Counted from the stretch's first letter, positions 44,964-53,860 are shown. The stretch: 64,000 bases of DNA from an uncultured Kordiimonas sp. (GCA_947500295.1 CANMRM010000001.1:620001-684000), one strand, 5' to 3'. Notes: generated by a model from the letters alone, not told the origin. Program-made: numbers and translations.

Positions 44964-45728
44964 ATGAAACAGACATTCAAAATCGGCGGAAACCTTGAAG
45001 TGAACCGGCTTGGCTATGGTGCCATGCGCCTTACCGGCCAGCCGGGCAATTTCGGGCCCTATGAGAATTGGGACCAGGGCATTGCGCTGGTTCGACGTGC
45101 CTACGAACTGGGCGTAGCGTTTTTTGATAGTGCCTGGGCCTATGGACCGGAACATGCGGATCGACTGGTCGGCGAAGCCCTGGAAGGATTGCCGGCGGTT
45201 ATTGCGACCAAAGGTGGTGTCGACAAACCGGCGCCAGGCAATATTGTCGTGGATGGCTCACGCGACGCATTGTTACGACAAATCGACCAAGCACTGGTCA
45301 ACCTGCGTGTTGATCAAATCGATCTGTTTCAATTGCATCGGGTTGACCCTAACACAGACATCGAAGTTTCCATTGAAGCGCTTGCTGAGGCTGAAGCAGA
45401 TGGCCGCATCCGGCACATCGGCCTTTCCAACGTCAGCCGAGACGGTTTGGACCGTGCTCTGAAGGTCGCACCGATCGCAAGTGTTCAGAATCGTTTTAAT
45501 AGTGCGGAGAGCGCTGACGCTGCTCTAGTGGATTACACCGCCTCGCTTGGCATCGCCTACATTCCATATGGTCCACTGGGCGCCCATCCCATGCAGCAAG
45601 GGGCGAAACTTGCACCCGCAGATGCACTGCGCTGGTTGCTTGAGCGCTCTCCCAACATCGTCGTTATTCCAGGCACAACGTCGATTGCTCACCTGGAAGA
45701 CAACATGACGGCTCTCCAGGTTGCATAA
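44964..45728 (+). CDS. Aldo/keto reductase
   Basis: A 254-residue AKR, slightly short for the superfamily. The start is LGYGAMRLTGQPG, then AYELGVAFFDSAWAYGP (catalytic Asp and Tyr), VIATKGGV (catalytic Lys), DLFQLHRVD (catalytic His), IRHIGLSNVS and a C-terminal cofactor region (IVVIPGTTSIAHLEDN). GAGCAAGAAAG lies before the ATG. It is divergent from the LysR gene and followed 32 bp later by a glyoxalase-fold gene, so a LysR-controlled two-gene unit is likely. Confidence 0.9.
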   Translation: MKQTFKIGGNLEVNRLGYGAMRLTGQPGNFGPYENWDQGIALVRRAYELGVAFFDSAWAYGPEHADRLVGEALEGLPAVIATKGGVDKPAPGNIVVDGSRDALLRQIDQALVNLRVDQIDLFQLHRVDPNTDIEVSIEALAEAEADGRIRHIGLSNVSRDGLDRALKVAPIASVQNRFNSAESADAALVDYTASLGIAYIPYGPLGAHPMQQGAKLAPADALRWLLERSPNIVVIPGTTSIAHLEDNMTALQVA

Positions 45729-45760
45729 TTCCTCAAAGCAAAAAAAGAAAGGACCTCTCA

Positions 45761-46282
45761 ATGCCGGTCATATTTCAAATAGCATTTGCATTGTTCCTGT
45801 TCGCCTGTGCACCCGTTGTTCTTGCCGACGAGGCAGGCGCAGTACCAGACCCCCTGAATCAAATTCGCGCTGAACACGTGATGATCTCTACGGATGATTT
45901 TGATGCCACTATTCATTGGTACCAGTCGGTGCTGGGTTTTCAGGTCACACATCAATGGACTGTGCCAGAGTTGCCGGGCTTGAAGCTGGGCTACATCTCG
46001 CGCAACGGTTTTGTCATCGAGATTGTTGAAACACATGGAAAAAATGGAATCCCGTCGCGCCCTACTTCGCTGGCAGCGGCGCTTGAAAACAGAGGATTTG
46101 GCCACCTGGCATTTCTCGTAGCTGATGTAGATGCTGTGCACGCGAAGTTTGTGGAAAAGAACGTTGATATTCTTGTGCCGCCAACAAGCTTTCCCGATGC
46201 CGGGCGCCGCCTGATTTTTGTCTTCGATAACAACGGTAACTTGCTCGAGTTTTTAACGCCGCTGGACGCCTATGTTCCCTAA
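45761..46282 (+). CDS. Exported VOC (glyoxalase/bleomycin-resistance fold) protein
   Basis: A 173-residue protein with a signal peptide (VIFQIAFALFLFACAPVVLA) and a VOC fold: IRAEHVMISTDDFDATIHWYQSVLGF at the start of the first module and RGFGHLAFLVADVDAVHAKFVEKN in the second, ending with the metal-ligand-type Glu in NLLEFLTPL. VOC proteins are normally cytoplasmic, so the signal peptide is notable. AAAGGA precedes the ATG. Substrate unknown; likely co-transcribed with the aldo-keto reductase. Confidence 0.82.
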   Translation: MPVIFQIAFALFLFACAPVVLADEAGAVPDPLNQIRAEHVMISTDDFDATIHWYQSVLGFQVTHQWTVPELPGLKLGYISRNGFVIEIVETHGKNGIPSRPTSLAAALENRGFGHLAFLVADVDAVHAKFVEKNVDILVPPTSFPDAGRRLIFVFDNNGNLLEFLTPLDAYVP

Positions 46283-47079
46283 TTTGAAGTGTTTTCGGGT
46301 GTTGCTGGCTCGATGCTGACTTCATCTGCGCAGGCATGCAGCTGCTCGACAAGGTCTGGCGCGAGCCGGAGGCGGGACGAAAGCACGCGCAAATAGTCTT
46401 TTTCCGCGACGGTTTTGCCGGTGATCACCAGAATGGATGCCATGTATAGTTCTGCCGCCAGTTCCGGTCGGTGAGCGGCCTGCACCAGCTCGTCGACACA
46501 GGTCGGTCGGGCGAGCTCCACTTCGATGAAGCGGCGGTGCACGCCCGGTATGCCCAGCCTGAAAAGCTCTTTGTTGACCCGTATCTGTTGCGAGTGACGG
46601 ATACCGCCGTCTGCCTTCGCCGCTGAAATCATCGCCTTGAGAAACAGGCGAGCAAGGTCTTCCTGGGCGGAGGGCGTCACTGGCATAAAATTGGTGCCGA
46701 GCAATGGAGGAGCGGATGCGGGCTGGCTCGGCACAGCAACCACATCTGGGGAATTGTCAGCGGAATGTGGGGTAGCATTCCACCTTTGCCACGCAGTGTG
46801 AGCGAGGCTGGCCACAAGGGCCGTGCCACCCAGGCGGGCGGCAGAGGGTGCAAGTTTGCGGGTTTTTTGGCCGTTGAGGAGCACCCCGGCGAGCCCGCCA
46901 ATGGCGGAATGGGATGAAAAACCGCCTGGAGCACGCCGGTGTGGAGAAGGCCCGGATGGGCCAGGGGGGATGTGCCCGATACCGCTGCCTGACCGGCCTG
47001 GATTGCGCTGCCGGTCAGTGGGTCCCTGAATGGATGGACTAAGAAAATTATTCACCAGGGTAGCAGCGGTATCGAACAT
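46279..47079 (-). CDS. DUF533 / TerB-like protein
   Basis: A 266-residue protein. The N-terminal ~110 residues are Pro/Gly/Ser-rich and hold a hydrophobic stretch around AARLGGTALVASLAHTAW. The C-terminal ~120 residues (LFLKAMISAAKADGGI, ELAAELYMASILVI, TVAEKDYLRVLSSRLRLAPDLVEQLH) match DUF533, a TerB-like all-helical fold seen in YebE. The function is not known. GAGGGAC precedes the ATG. It overlaps the 3' end of the VOC gene by 4 bp, convergent. Confidence 0.75.
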   Translation of the reverse strand: MFDTAATLVNNFLSPSIQGPTDRQRNPGRSGSGIGHIPPGPSGPSPHRRAPGGFSSHSAIGGLAGVLLNGQKTRKLAPSAARLGGTALVASLAHTAWQRWNATPHSADNSPDVVAVPSQPASAPPLLGTNFMPVTPSAQEDLARLFLKAMISAAKADGGIRHSQQIRVNKELFRLGIPGVHRRFIEVELARPTCVDELVQAAHRPELAAELYMASILVITGKTVAEKDYLRVLSSRLRLAPDLVEQLHACADEVSIEPATPENTSN

Positions 47080-47250
47080 TGGGTGTCCCTCAAAACAAAC
47101 ACTCTAAACTCTCAAACTTGCCCCCTGTACATGGCAGCAAATGTTGCTGGAGCCAAGAGAGCGGGCATATTTGGTTTAATAGGAAAAAGCTATTAATATA
47201 GCTTTTGTTGATTGTTATGATTGGATGCTCTCCGCGACGATCGTCGGCGA

Positions 47251-48183
47251 TCAGCTTTCTATAATCAGGTTGGGGAACGTATCCTTGACGACACTGCGGA
47301 TAACGTCTGCCAGCTGATTGTATGCTGGTGCCCGTCCGGCGCTTTTGCGCCACACGAGACCGACAGACCGGGTGACGGTGCGGCCTTTCAGTTTTTTGAC
47401 GACGATTTCGCTCGTTGGCGAGATTTCAGAGTGTGCGTACAGCGCAGGCAGGAAGGTTACGCCCATGCCCATGCCTACCATATGCCTGAGGGCATCGAGG
47501 CTGGTGCCTTCATAGTCCCGCAGGCGGGTTGCGCCAAACTCTTTGCAGAGCGTGTTGATCTGGTCGTGCAGGTGATATTGGGGGCTGAGTGACAGGACTT
47601 GCAGGCCCGCGAGGTCATCAGCCTCTACCTCATCCTTTTCAGCCAGTGGATGGTCGATAGCAACAGCAAGATACAATGGTTCGCGAAACAGGCGGCAGGT
47701 GACAAGCTCGCCGCCGGTGACAGGCAACTGGGCCAGTACCACGTCATGCAGGCCCCGCGTGAGTTCATGCACGAGCTGCTGGGGTGGGGCCTCGCGCACA
47801 TAGAGGTTGAGCTCAGGGTGTTGCTTGTGAAGCTTTGCCACCACATACGGCAGCAGATAGGGGCCAAGTGTTGTTTTGGCACCCAGGCGGATAGTGCCAA
47901 CAAGGCCGTGCTGTGCGCCGGCTGTGAAATCCACGATGCCTTGCAGTTCGTCGAGGATGACGCGGGCGCGGGTGCTGACTTCGCGGCCAACCGGCGACAG
48001 GTTAACGCCGCTTCTGTCGCGTTCCACCAATTGCACGCCAAGCACCTCTTCCAGGTTCTGGATCTGGGCACTTAGGGACGGTTGGCTGATGTTGCAGGCC
48101 TCTGCGGCGTAACGAAAGTGTTTGGCATCTTCGAGCGCGACAAGGTAGCGGAGCTGTCTCAGGGTTAACTTATTGATTTGCAT
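47251..48183 (-). CDS. OxyR-like LysR regulator lacking the peroxidatic Cys
   Basis: A 310-residue LysR protein with strong OxyR character: TLRQLRYLVALEDAKHFRYAAEACNISQPSLS, GTIRLGAKTTLGPYLLPYV-like start of the effector domain, and YEGTSLDALRHMVGMGMGVTFLP. In OxyR the sensing segment reads H-C-L-R-D-Q...C; here it is Y-H-L-H-D-Q...C, so the position of Cys199 is His while a Cys at the Cys208 position remains. It may sense something other than peroxide, or use a different mechanism. An ATAG-N7-CTAT site lies 50 bp upstream. ATG 48183. Confidence 0.82.
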   Translation of the reverse strand: MQINKLTLRQLRYLVALEDAKHFRYAAEACNISQPSLSAQIQNLEEVLGVQLVERDRSGVNLSPVGREVSTRARVILDELQGIVDFTAGAQHGLVGTIRLGAKTTLGPYLLPYVVAKLHKQHPELNLYVREAPPQQLVHELTRGLHDVVLAQLPVTGGELVTCRLFREPLYLAVAIDHPLAEKDEVEADDLAGLQVLSLSPQYHLHDQINTLCKEFGATRLRDYEGTSLDALRHMVGMGMGVTFLPALYAHSEISPTSEIVVKKLKGRTVTRSVGLVWRKSAGRAPAYNQLADVIRSVVKDTFPNLIIES

Positions 48184-48232
48184 ATATATTATTTTCTTTC
48201 CTGATAGGGGTTGGTGCCACTTCTCCCAATAA

Positions 48233-48247
48233 ATAGGAATAACCTAT
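48233..48247. promoter_or_regulatory. OxyR/LysR-type box ATAG-N7-CTAT
   Basis: ATAG (48233–48236) and CTAT (48244–48247) are separated by 7 nt and form the palindrome ATAGG-N5-CCTAT, 50 bp upstream of the OxyR-like gene. It matches one full ATAG-N7-CTAT unit of OxyR sites; the second unit (N7 then AAAG) is weak. Autoregulation is likely. Confidence 0.5.
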
Positions 48248-48320
48248 GGAAATTAAAGATTTGATTGTTTTTTTCTTTCCCCCCATTGCGAAGATGAGGC
48301 TTGAGCCGCTCGTTTGGTAC

Positions 48321-48343
48321 ATAAGTTGTCTGGCGCAACTTAT
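48321..48343. repeat. Inverted repeat in the 48.2–48.7 kb intergenic region
   Basis: ATAAGTTG and CAACTTAT form perfect 8-bp arms around a 7-nt spacer. It could be an operator or the stem of a small RNA. Confidence 0.4.
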
Positions 48344-48560
48344 TTGGAATCTGACGAATGAATGAAGCCATCTCCTGGTTCCACCAACAGGGTGTTTGGT
48401 GCCGAGGCGGCGAACTTTGAGCGCACAAACAGGGGCGTCTCGTCATTTTTACGTTGAAAAAATACCAAATAGTCCCGTTTTTTTACCTTTTTTTAACGCT
48501 GCAGGATTAAAACTGGGATTGTTGATACAGCTTATTAGCTCCCTTGATCTGACTGTGTCC

Positions 48561-48604
48561 AGCGGAACCGCCCCTTCTCCCCCGATAGCGGTTCCGCTTT
48601 TTTG
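48561..48604 (+). terminator. Unassigned intrinsic terminator
   Basis: AGCGGAACCGC (48561–48571) pairs perfectly with GCGGTTCCGCT (48588–48598), followed by six T residues. No plus-strand gene ends nearby. Confidence 0.8.
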
Positions 48605-48729
48605 TGGGAAAGCGCTGCCACGAAATGACTACTCTTTCCTTGCATCCGGTGTGCTGTTTCCTTTTAAATACGCTGAAGTCTGCGTGCGGGGTCGGACGAG
48701 CCTGGATCAGGTGTCACATCAGGGATAAC

Positions 48730-49569
48730 ATGCTGATGAAAAAACTGTTTTCCATCCTAATTCTGTTTGCCGCCACAGTTGCGGCACCGATGCCTGCCTA
48801 TGGCCAGAACCTCATCGATACCGATGACCCCCGGCAGCTGGCGCTGGATATCTATGCCGCGGTAAACCGGGCGGCCGAGCCCGCGACAATTGCGCTGCGG
48901 TTGCAGTCGCTGGTGAGGATGTTCCGATTCCGTTGCACCCGGTTGACCGACTATCAGGTTTACGCCCAGCGCACCAACATCGTTGACTTTAAAGTCAAGT
49001 GTAGTGGCGATCCGCTTTACGGTCTGACCGTTGCCTCCAACGGGTATGTCTCCGTTTACGGTGGCAACGGCATGATATCGAGTTTCAACCGAAATGACGG
49101 ACTGATCCTTGTGTTCGATACGGAAGGCGCCCTTTCAGGCGACAGGTCTCTTACCGTTGGGCAGGCTGTCGGTGAAACGGTGGACCGGCTGGAACTCGAA
49201 GACGACATCAATGTTGTCTATGTGATGGGCACGATTGCCTCGACGCTTGGTTTTCTGTTGATTTTTGGCCTTATCTGGTGGCGAGCCTGGAAATTCAAAA
49301 CAACCCGAAAGCCCCGCCAGCGCATGAAACCCATGGTCAAACACAGGGTGAGTGCGTCTTCTCTGGACAAAGATGCCTTCCTGAAGGAAAGCCAGCAGGT
49401 GGTCAAAAATGTTTACAAACATCCCCGCGGATTTTTCATCGCGCGTGGCAAACGCGGCAAGCGGCGCTTTTTCAACAGCCTTTTCTGGGCGAAAGTATAT
49501 GCGTCGCGCGGGTGGCGTATGTTTGAAATCAGTGCGCCGCCGCGAGAACCGGATCCGGCTCACGGCTAG
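48730..49569 (+). CDS. Unknown envelope protein with signal peptide and one membrane helix
   Basis: A 279-residue protein not assigned to a family. It has a signal peptide (MKKLFSILILFAATVAAPMPAYGQ), a periplasmic region of ~150 residues with two Cys (FRFRCTRLTDY and FKVKCSGDP, able to form a disulfide), then a membrane helix (VMGTIASTLGFLLIFGLIWW) and a strongly basic cytoplasmic tail (KFKTTRKPRQRMKPMVKH, ARGKRGKRRFF) ending in a short acidic-Pro segment. ATG 48730 and ATG 48736 are both possible. It could link envelope sensing to a cytoplasmic or nucleic-acid partner, but this is only suggested by charge. Confidence 0.7.
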   Translation: MLMKKLFSILILFAATVAAPMPAYGQNLIDTDDPRQLALDIYAAVNRAAEPATIALRLQSLVRMFRFRCTRLTDYQVYAQRTNIVDFKVKCSGDPLYGLTVASNGYVSVYGGNGMISSFNRNDGLILVFDTEGALSGDRSLTVGQAVGETVDRLELEDDINVVYVMGTIASTLGFLLIFGLIWWRAWKFKTTRKPRQRMKPMVKHRVSASSLDKDAFLKESQQVVKNVYKHPRGFFIARGKRGKRRFFNSLFWAKVYASRGWRMFEISAPPREPDPAHG

Positions 49570-49598
49570 GTGGGGTGAGCAAAGCGGAACCGAATTGG

Positions 49599-49826
49599 TC
49601 AGCGCCGGAAGGGTGACGTCCAGGTCACTCCGGTTACCGCCGCGACAAAATCGGCTGTGAATGCGAGGAAAACCAGAAGCCCCAAAAACTGCATCAGATG
49701 AGGTGGTACCCAGGGAACCACGCCTACCTCGGCACGTTTTTCCCGCCAACGGCCAAAAAGCCAGATGCCGGCACCGGCCACCATTCCAATCACCGCATAA
49801 TAGCTGGTCATAGCGCAGGCTTTCAT
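49599..49826 (-). CDS. Small two-helix membrane protein coupled to the EAL gene
   Basis: A 75-residue protein with two hydrophobic segments (YYAVIGMVAGAGIWLFG and FLGLLVFLAFTADFVAAV) separated by a basic loop (RWREKRAEVG). ATG 49826 overlaps the EAL gene stop as ATGA, so it is translationally coupled; ATG 49811 is an alternative. No family is recognised. Its pairing with a c-di-GMP phosphodiesterase may be functional. Confidence 0.6.
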   Translation of the reverse strand: MKACAMTSYYAVIGMVAGAGIWLFGRWREKRAEVGVVPWVPPHLMQFLGLLVFLAFTADFVAAVTGVTWTSPFRR

Positions 49827-51436
49827 TTGTTGAGTTTGGGAGAGAACTCGGGCTTGCCATAATGGAAGCCCTGTCCATAATCAACGCCGAGAGACTTCAG
49901 GAAATCGGCCTGAAATCTGGTCTCAACATGTTCACCTATCGTCTTGATGCCCAGATCCCGGCAAAGCCGAACGATGGAAAGCAGAAATGTCGGTTTGTAG
50001 CCAGGCGTGTTCATGTCTCGAACATAAGCCCCGTCTATCTTCACCAAGTCTACATTAAACGTACGCAGATAGTGGTACCCCGACGCACCGGTGCCAAAGT
50101 CGTCAAGACACACCCTGTATCCTATTGACTTGAGGTCGCTCAGGATGGCCTCCGCCTTCTCCATGTTTTTGATTGCCTTGGTTTCGGTGAGTTCCAGCAG
50201 CAAATGCCGGGAAATATCCTTGGCACCAGAGAGAAGGCTGACAAATTCATCGATAAATCGCCCGCTCTCAAGGGTGCGACCCGACAGGTTAACCGCGAGC
50301 GTCAGCGACTCGCCCAGTTTTTTCATCTTGCGCACATAATCGATGGCTTTATTGCAGAGGGCAATATCGAACTCTTCAATCATGCCGACATCCTCGGCAA
50401 ACCCAATAACATCCCGTGGTGTTTTTTGGTCCATTTTGCCATCAAACCGGCTCAAAACTTCATTGTGATGGATGTCGCCGGTTTTGAGCGACACAACAGG
50501 CTGGAATGCCATTTTAAAGGACCCGCTTTCGATCATAGACCGCATGCTGGTCACGCGCTCTTTCACTTCACCGGCCATGCCATCGTAGGCGGCGGTGAGC
50601 TGGTCAAAGTCAACAGAGGCAGAATCCTCACAAAATTTCGACAGCACATAGGAAAGCGTGCGCAGTATCTGGTCTTCGGTCATTTCATTGTCGGCGGACA
50701 TCGTGGAAACAGCTGTTTTCAGCTCCACATTGTCGTCGACATTCTTCAGGCTTTCCCCAATGTATTTGCCGTCGCTCTGACTGCGATGCAAAAACGCAAA
50801 ATGCTTGTCGCCGATCTGGCCGGCCATCTGGCCGTCAACGGATATCGTTTTCAACTGTGCGGCCATACGGCCAAGAAGGTTTTTGGCAAACTTGGGCCCA
50901 AACTTCTTCTGGGCTTCTTCCAGGCCATCGACCTCAACGGCGGTCATGTAAAGATTATTGCCCGCACTGTTCTCAGCCATCGTTGTGGCCGCCAGATCCA
51001 AAAAGCCGTCTTTCGTCAGCAGGCCCGTTTCCTGATCAATAGACTGCTCGCCCACGCCTCCGCCAAGAGGTGCTGATCTGAGAGCGAGAAACGTCCGGCT
51101 GTTTTCGCCCGGCATGTGCAGGCCGAAAAGCCTCAGAGCAAAATTCTGACCACCATGTCCCTTAAACCGAATCGGGATTGGGCCAAGTCTGCCTTTATGC
51201 TCCAGATGAAGCTTGAGCGCAGAAAACACGTCGCGGTCATCTTCTTCGATAATGTCATAAATTGTGCTGCCAACATGGCTTCCTGAAGCCTGGCCTGCTC
51301 CAATTTTTTCAACAGCGCCTCCTTCAAAAAGAATGGTACCGCCGGCGTCAATTTCGAAAAATATCTCTGCCGCTGCAAATGCAAAGGCAACAAACCGCTC
51401 TCGCTCTTTCCTCAACTCTTCAACTAAAGCTGACAT
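49823..51436 (-). CDS. EAL-domain c-di-GMP phosphodiesterase with degenerate GGDEF and PAS-like N-terminus
   Basis: A 537-residue cytoplasmic protein: PAS-like N-terminal region (FFEIDAGGTILFEGGAVEKIGAG, about 25–120), a GGDEF-fold domain in which the signature is replaced by IGDKHF (so no cyclase activity expected), and an EAL domain (~310–530). EAL reads EVL (NEVLSRFDG), but the metal and catalytic residues are there: VNLSG Asn, LLELTE Glu, CLDDFGTG Asp pair, VKIDG Lys, IGEHVET Glu, GVDYGQGFHYG Gln. It should therefore hydrolyse c-di-GMP. The start at 51436 is chosen for the leader; the frame is open upstream. Confidence 0.87.
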   Translation of the reverse strand: MSALVEELRKERERFVAFAFAAAEIFFEIDAGGTILFEGGAVEKIGAGQASGSHVGSTIYDIIEEDDRDVFSALKLHLEHKGRLGPIPIRFKGHGGQNFALRLFGLHMPGENSRTFLALRSAPLGGGVGEQSIDQETGLLTKDGFLDLAATTMAENSAGNNLYMTAVEVDGLEEAQKKFGPKFAKNLLGRMAAQLKTISVDGQMAGQIGDKHFAFLHRSQSDGKYIGESLKNVDDNVELKTAVSTMSADNEMTEDQILRTLSYVLSKFCEDSASVDFDQLTAAYDGMAGEVKERVTSMRSMIESGSFKMAFQPVVSLKTGDIHHNEVLSRFDGKMDQKTPRDVIGFAEDVGMIEEFDIALCNKAIDYVRKMKKLGESLTLAVNLSGRTLESGRFIDEFVSLLSGAKDISRHLLLELTETKAIKNMEKAEAILSDLKSIGYRVCLDDFGTGASGYHYLRTFNVDLVKIDGAYVRDMNTPGYKPTFLLSIVRLCRDLGIKTIGEHVETRFQADFLKSLGVDYGQGFHYGKPEFSPKLNK

Positions 51437-51691
51437 GAAAACCCCACATGCTTTTTGGCCTCTACCGGTTTCGACCATGCCGGTGCGTGTGCCGCTAGCT
51501 TTACGCACCTGTCAATCATTGTGCAAATGCAATTCTTGATTGCGTCCTGCTTTTTATGACCTTCCGGTTTTTATGACCATCTGGCACGCAGGGCTTGCAT
51601 CAATCGATACCCTTGATAGGCTTTGCGCATATTAACATGCGGCTGTAACTCAAGAGTTAACAAACCGCACAAATTTTCGGGGAGTTTCGTC

Positions 51692-53773
51692 ATGGTTATC
51701 AAACCTTTTTCAGCTGGCCTCCGCACATCATTATTGGCAGGGGCTTTGGCGCTGTCGCCATTCGCGCTTTCTGTCACTGCACAGGCGGATACGGCGCAGC
51801 CCGTTCCAGGTGGGCTCAGTTACGAAGATGTCTTCAATCTGGAGTTTGCTACCGGGCCGCGCATCGCGCCCGGTGGGCAGCGCGTTGTGTATGAACGGCG
51901 TTCAATGGATATCATGACAGACCGCGTGCGTACCAACATATGGTCTGTGGATTTGGCAGGCGGTGAGCACCGGCCAGTGCTATCGGGCAAGGCCAACTTT
52001 CGCATGCCACGCTTTTCCCCCGACGGTACGCGCATGGCATATCTCTCATCGATTGAGGGCAAGACACAGATTTATGTACGCTGGCTTGACAGCGGCGCCA
52101 CAGCGCGGGTCACCGATCTGGAGCGCGCGCCGGCGAACCTGAGCTGGTCACCTGATGGAGAGCATCTTGCGTTCACCATGTTCACGCCCGATCAGGGTCC
52201 AGCTTTCTTTTCGATGCCTCGCAAGCCAGCTGGCGCCAAATGGGCAGGCAAGGCAAAAGTGATTGATCAGTTGGTTTACCGGTTTGACGGCGCTGGCTAT
52301 CTGCCGACCGGCTATACCCATGTATATGTCGTGCCTGCTGATGGCGGATCTCCGCGTCAGGTCACCAGCGGCAGCTTCAACCACAATGGTGGTATTGCCT
52401 GGATGCCTGACTCGACCGCTATCCTCGTGTCTGCCAACCGCTATGACGACTGGGAGTTGAATCCGCGCGAAAGCGAAATCTATGCGTTTTCACTCGACGG
52501 CAGCGCGATCACCCAGCTGACCCAGCGTGCTGGACGGGATGCAAATCCCGTGGTGTCACCTGACGGTCAGCGCATTGCCTATGTGGGCAATGACGAAAAC
52601 GGCATGAGCCAGCAAAACGCCATGCTGTATGTCATGAATCTGGATGGCAGTGGTGTGCAGAGCCTGACGCCAACGCTCGACAGGAATGTAAGCAACATTC
52701 AATGGAACTCTGAAGGTACCGGCCTCTATTATTCCTATGATAACGCGGGCCAGAAACTTGTTGCTTTCACCAATCTATCAGGAAATGGCCGCATCATAAC
52801 GAACGCGCTGGGTGGTACTTCGCTTGGCCGCCCCTACACCAGCGGCACATACCGGGTTGCGCCTGATGGCCGACTTGTATTTACCCAGAGAAAAATCGAC
52901 CGGCCTGGTGACCTTGCAGTGATCGACAGGATTGGCTCTGTAACGCAGCTTACCGAGCTGAATGAAGATGTATTGGGGACCCGCGCCATGGGGCAGGTGG
53001 AGCGCATAACGGCAACATCGAGTTACGATGGCAAGGAAGTGGAGGGCTGGATTGTGCGCCCTGCAAACTTCGACCCGTCAAAACAGTATCCTATGATCCT
53101 TGAAATCCATGGTGGCCCACACACAGCTTACGGCCCCGGGTTCAGCACGGAAGTGCAGCTGATGGCGGCGCAGGGCTATGTGGTTCTCTATACCAACCCC
53201 CGCGGCAGCACGTCTTACGGTGCGGAGTTTGCCAACCTTATTCACCAGAACTACCCCAGCCAGGATTATGACGATATGATGGATCTGGTGGACGCAACGA
53301 TAAACAGGGGTTCGATTGACCCCGGCCAGCTTTACGTGACGGGCGGCTCGGGAGGCGGCGTGCTGACCGCCTGGATTGTCGGCAAGACCAATCGGTTCCG
53401 TGCTGCGGTCGTGGCCAAGCCGGTTATTAACTGGGCAAGCTTTGTTCTGACGGCTGATATCAGTTCGATGGTGACCAAATACTGGTTCCCGGACATGCCG
53501 TGGAATGCGCCAGATCATTACTGGCAACGGTCACCTCTGTCGCTTGTCGGCAATGTGAGCACACCGACGATGATCCTGACAGGTGAAAATGATTATCGCA
53601 CTCCCATGTCGGAGACCGAGCAGTATTATAAGGCGCTCAAGCTGAGGCAGATACCGACCGCCATGGTCCGGGTGCCGGGGTCCGGCCATGGCATTGCTGC
53701 CCGGCCTTCCAACCTAGTGCAGAAAATCGGCAATATTCTCGGCTGGTTCGAAGAACATTCTGGCGCTGAATAG
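51692..53773 (+). CDS. Exported S9 family (prolyl oligopeptidase/dipeptidyl aminopeptidase-like) serine peptidase
   Basis: A 693-residue protein with a signal peptide (LRTSLLAGALALSPFALSVTAQA), an N-terminal seven-bladed beta-propeller (WD/PD40-like repeats such as ARVTDLERAPANLSWSPDGEHLAF, about 40–420) and a C-terminal alpha/beta hydrolase. The Ser is in VTGGSGGGVLTAW (near residue 553), Asp in TGENDYRTP and His in GSGHGIA. It fits acylaminoacyl-peptidase/DPP IV-like enzymes acting on periplasmic peptides. GGGGAG lies 9 nt before the ATG. A strong terminator follows. Confidence 0.9.
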   Translation: MVIKPFSAGLRTSLLAGALALSPFALSVTAQADTAQPVPGGLSYEDVFNLEFATGPRIAPGGQRVVYERRSMDIMTDRVRTNIWSVDLAGGEHRPVLSGKANFRMPRFSPDGTRMAYLSSIEGKTQIYVRWLDSGATARVTDLERAPANLSWSPDGEHLAFTMFTPDQGPAFFSMPRKPAGAKWAGKAKVIDQLVYRFDGAGYLPTGYTHVYVVPADGGSPRQVTSGSFNHNGGIAWMPDSTAILVSANRYDDWELNPRESEIYAFSLDGSAITQLTQRAGRDANPVVSPDGQRIAYVGNDENGMSQQNAMLYVMNLDGSGVQSLTPTLDRNVSNIQWNSEGTGLYYSYDNAGQKLVAFTNLSGNGRIITNALGGTSLGRPYTSGTYRVAPDGRLVFTQRKIDRPGDLAVIDRIGSVTQLTELNEDVLGTRAMGQVERITATSSYDGKEVEGWIVRPANFDPSKQYPMILEIHGGPHTAYGPGFSTEVQLMAAQGYVVLYTNPRGSTSYGAEFANLIHQNYPSQDYDDMMDLVDATINRGSIDPGQLYVTGGSGGGVLTAWIVGKTNRFRAAVVAKPVINWASFVLTADISSMVTKYWFPDMPWNAPDHYWQRSPLSLVGNVSTPTMILTGENDYRTPMSETEQYYKALKLRQIPTAMVRVPGSGHGIAARPSNLVQKIGNILGWFEEHSGAE

Positions 53774-53797
53774 TCGGTCGGGGATCGTCTATCTATG

Positions 53798-53828
53798 AAA
53801 AGGGCCCCTTTGTGGGGCCCTTTTTTTG
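53798..53828 (+). terminator. Intrinsic terminator of the S9 peptidase gene
   Basis: AAAAGGGCCCC pairs perfectly with GGGGCCCTTTT around a 5-nt loop and continues into more T residues. Confidence 0.9.
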
Positions 53829-53860
53829 CCGGTTATACTGCCCTCAAGGTGGCTTTGCTG

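Larger units (their letters stand above)
48184..48729. other. 546-bp intergenic region with operator-like repeats and an unassigned terminator
   Basis: No convincing gene is seen between the OxyR-like gene and the next start. Contents: an ATAG-N7-CTAT box (48233–48247), an 8-bp-arm inverted repeat (48321–48343), several T runs near 48478–48497, and an intrinsic terminator on the plus strand at 48561–48604 that belongs to no annotated gene. A small RNA ending at that terminator is possible. Confidence 0.5.

Noticed and set aside
47251-48183. Naming the LysR gene oxyR
   Set aside because: The peroxidatic Cys position is His, so the name would imply a function that the sequence does not support.
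50204-51076. 290-codon plus-strand frame across the EAL gene
   Set aside because: Antisense to clear PAS/GGDEF/EAL coding sequence; no recognisable protein features.
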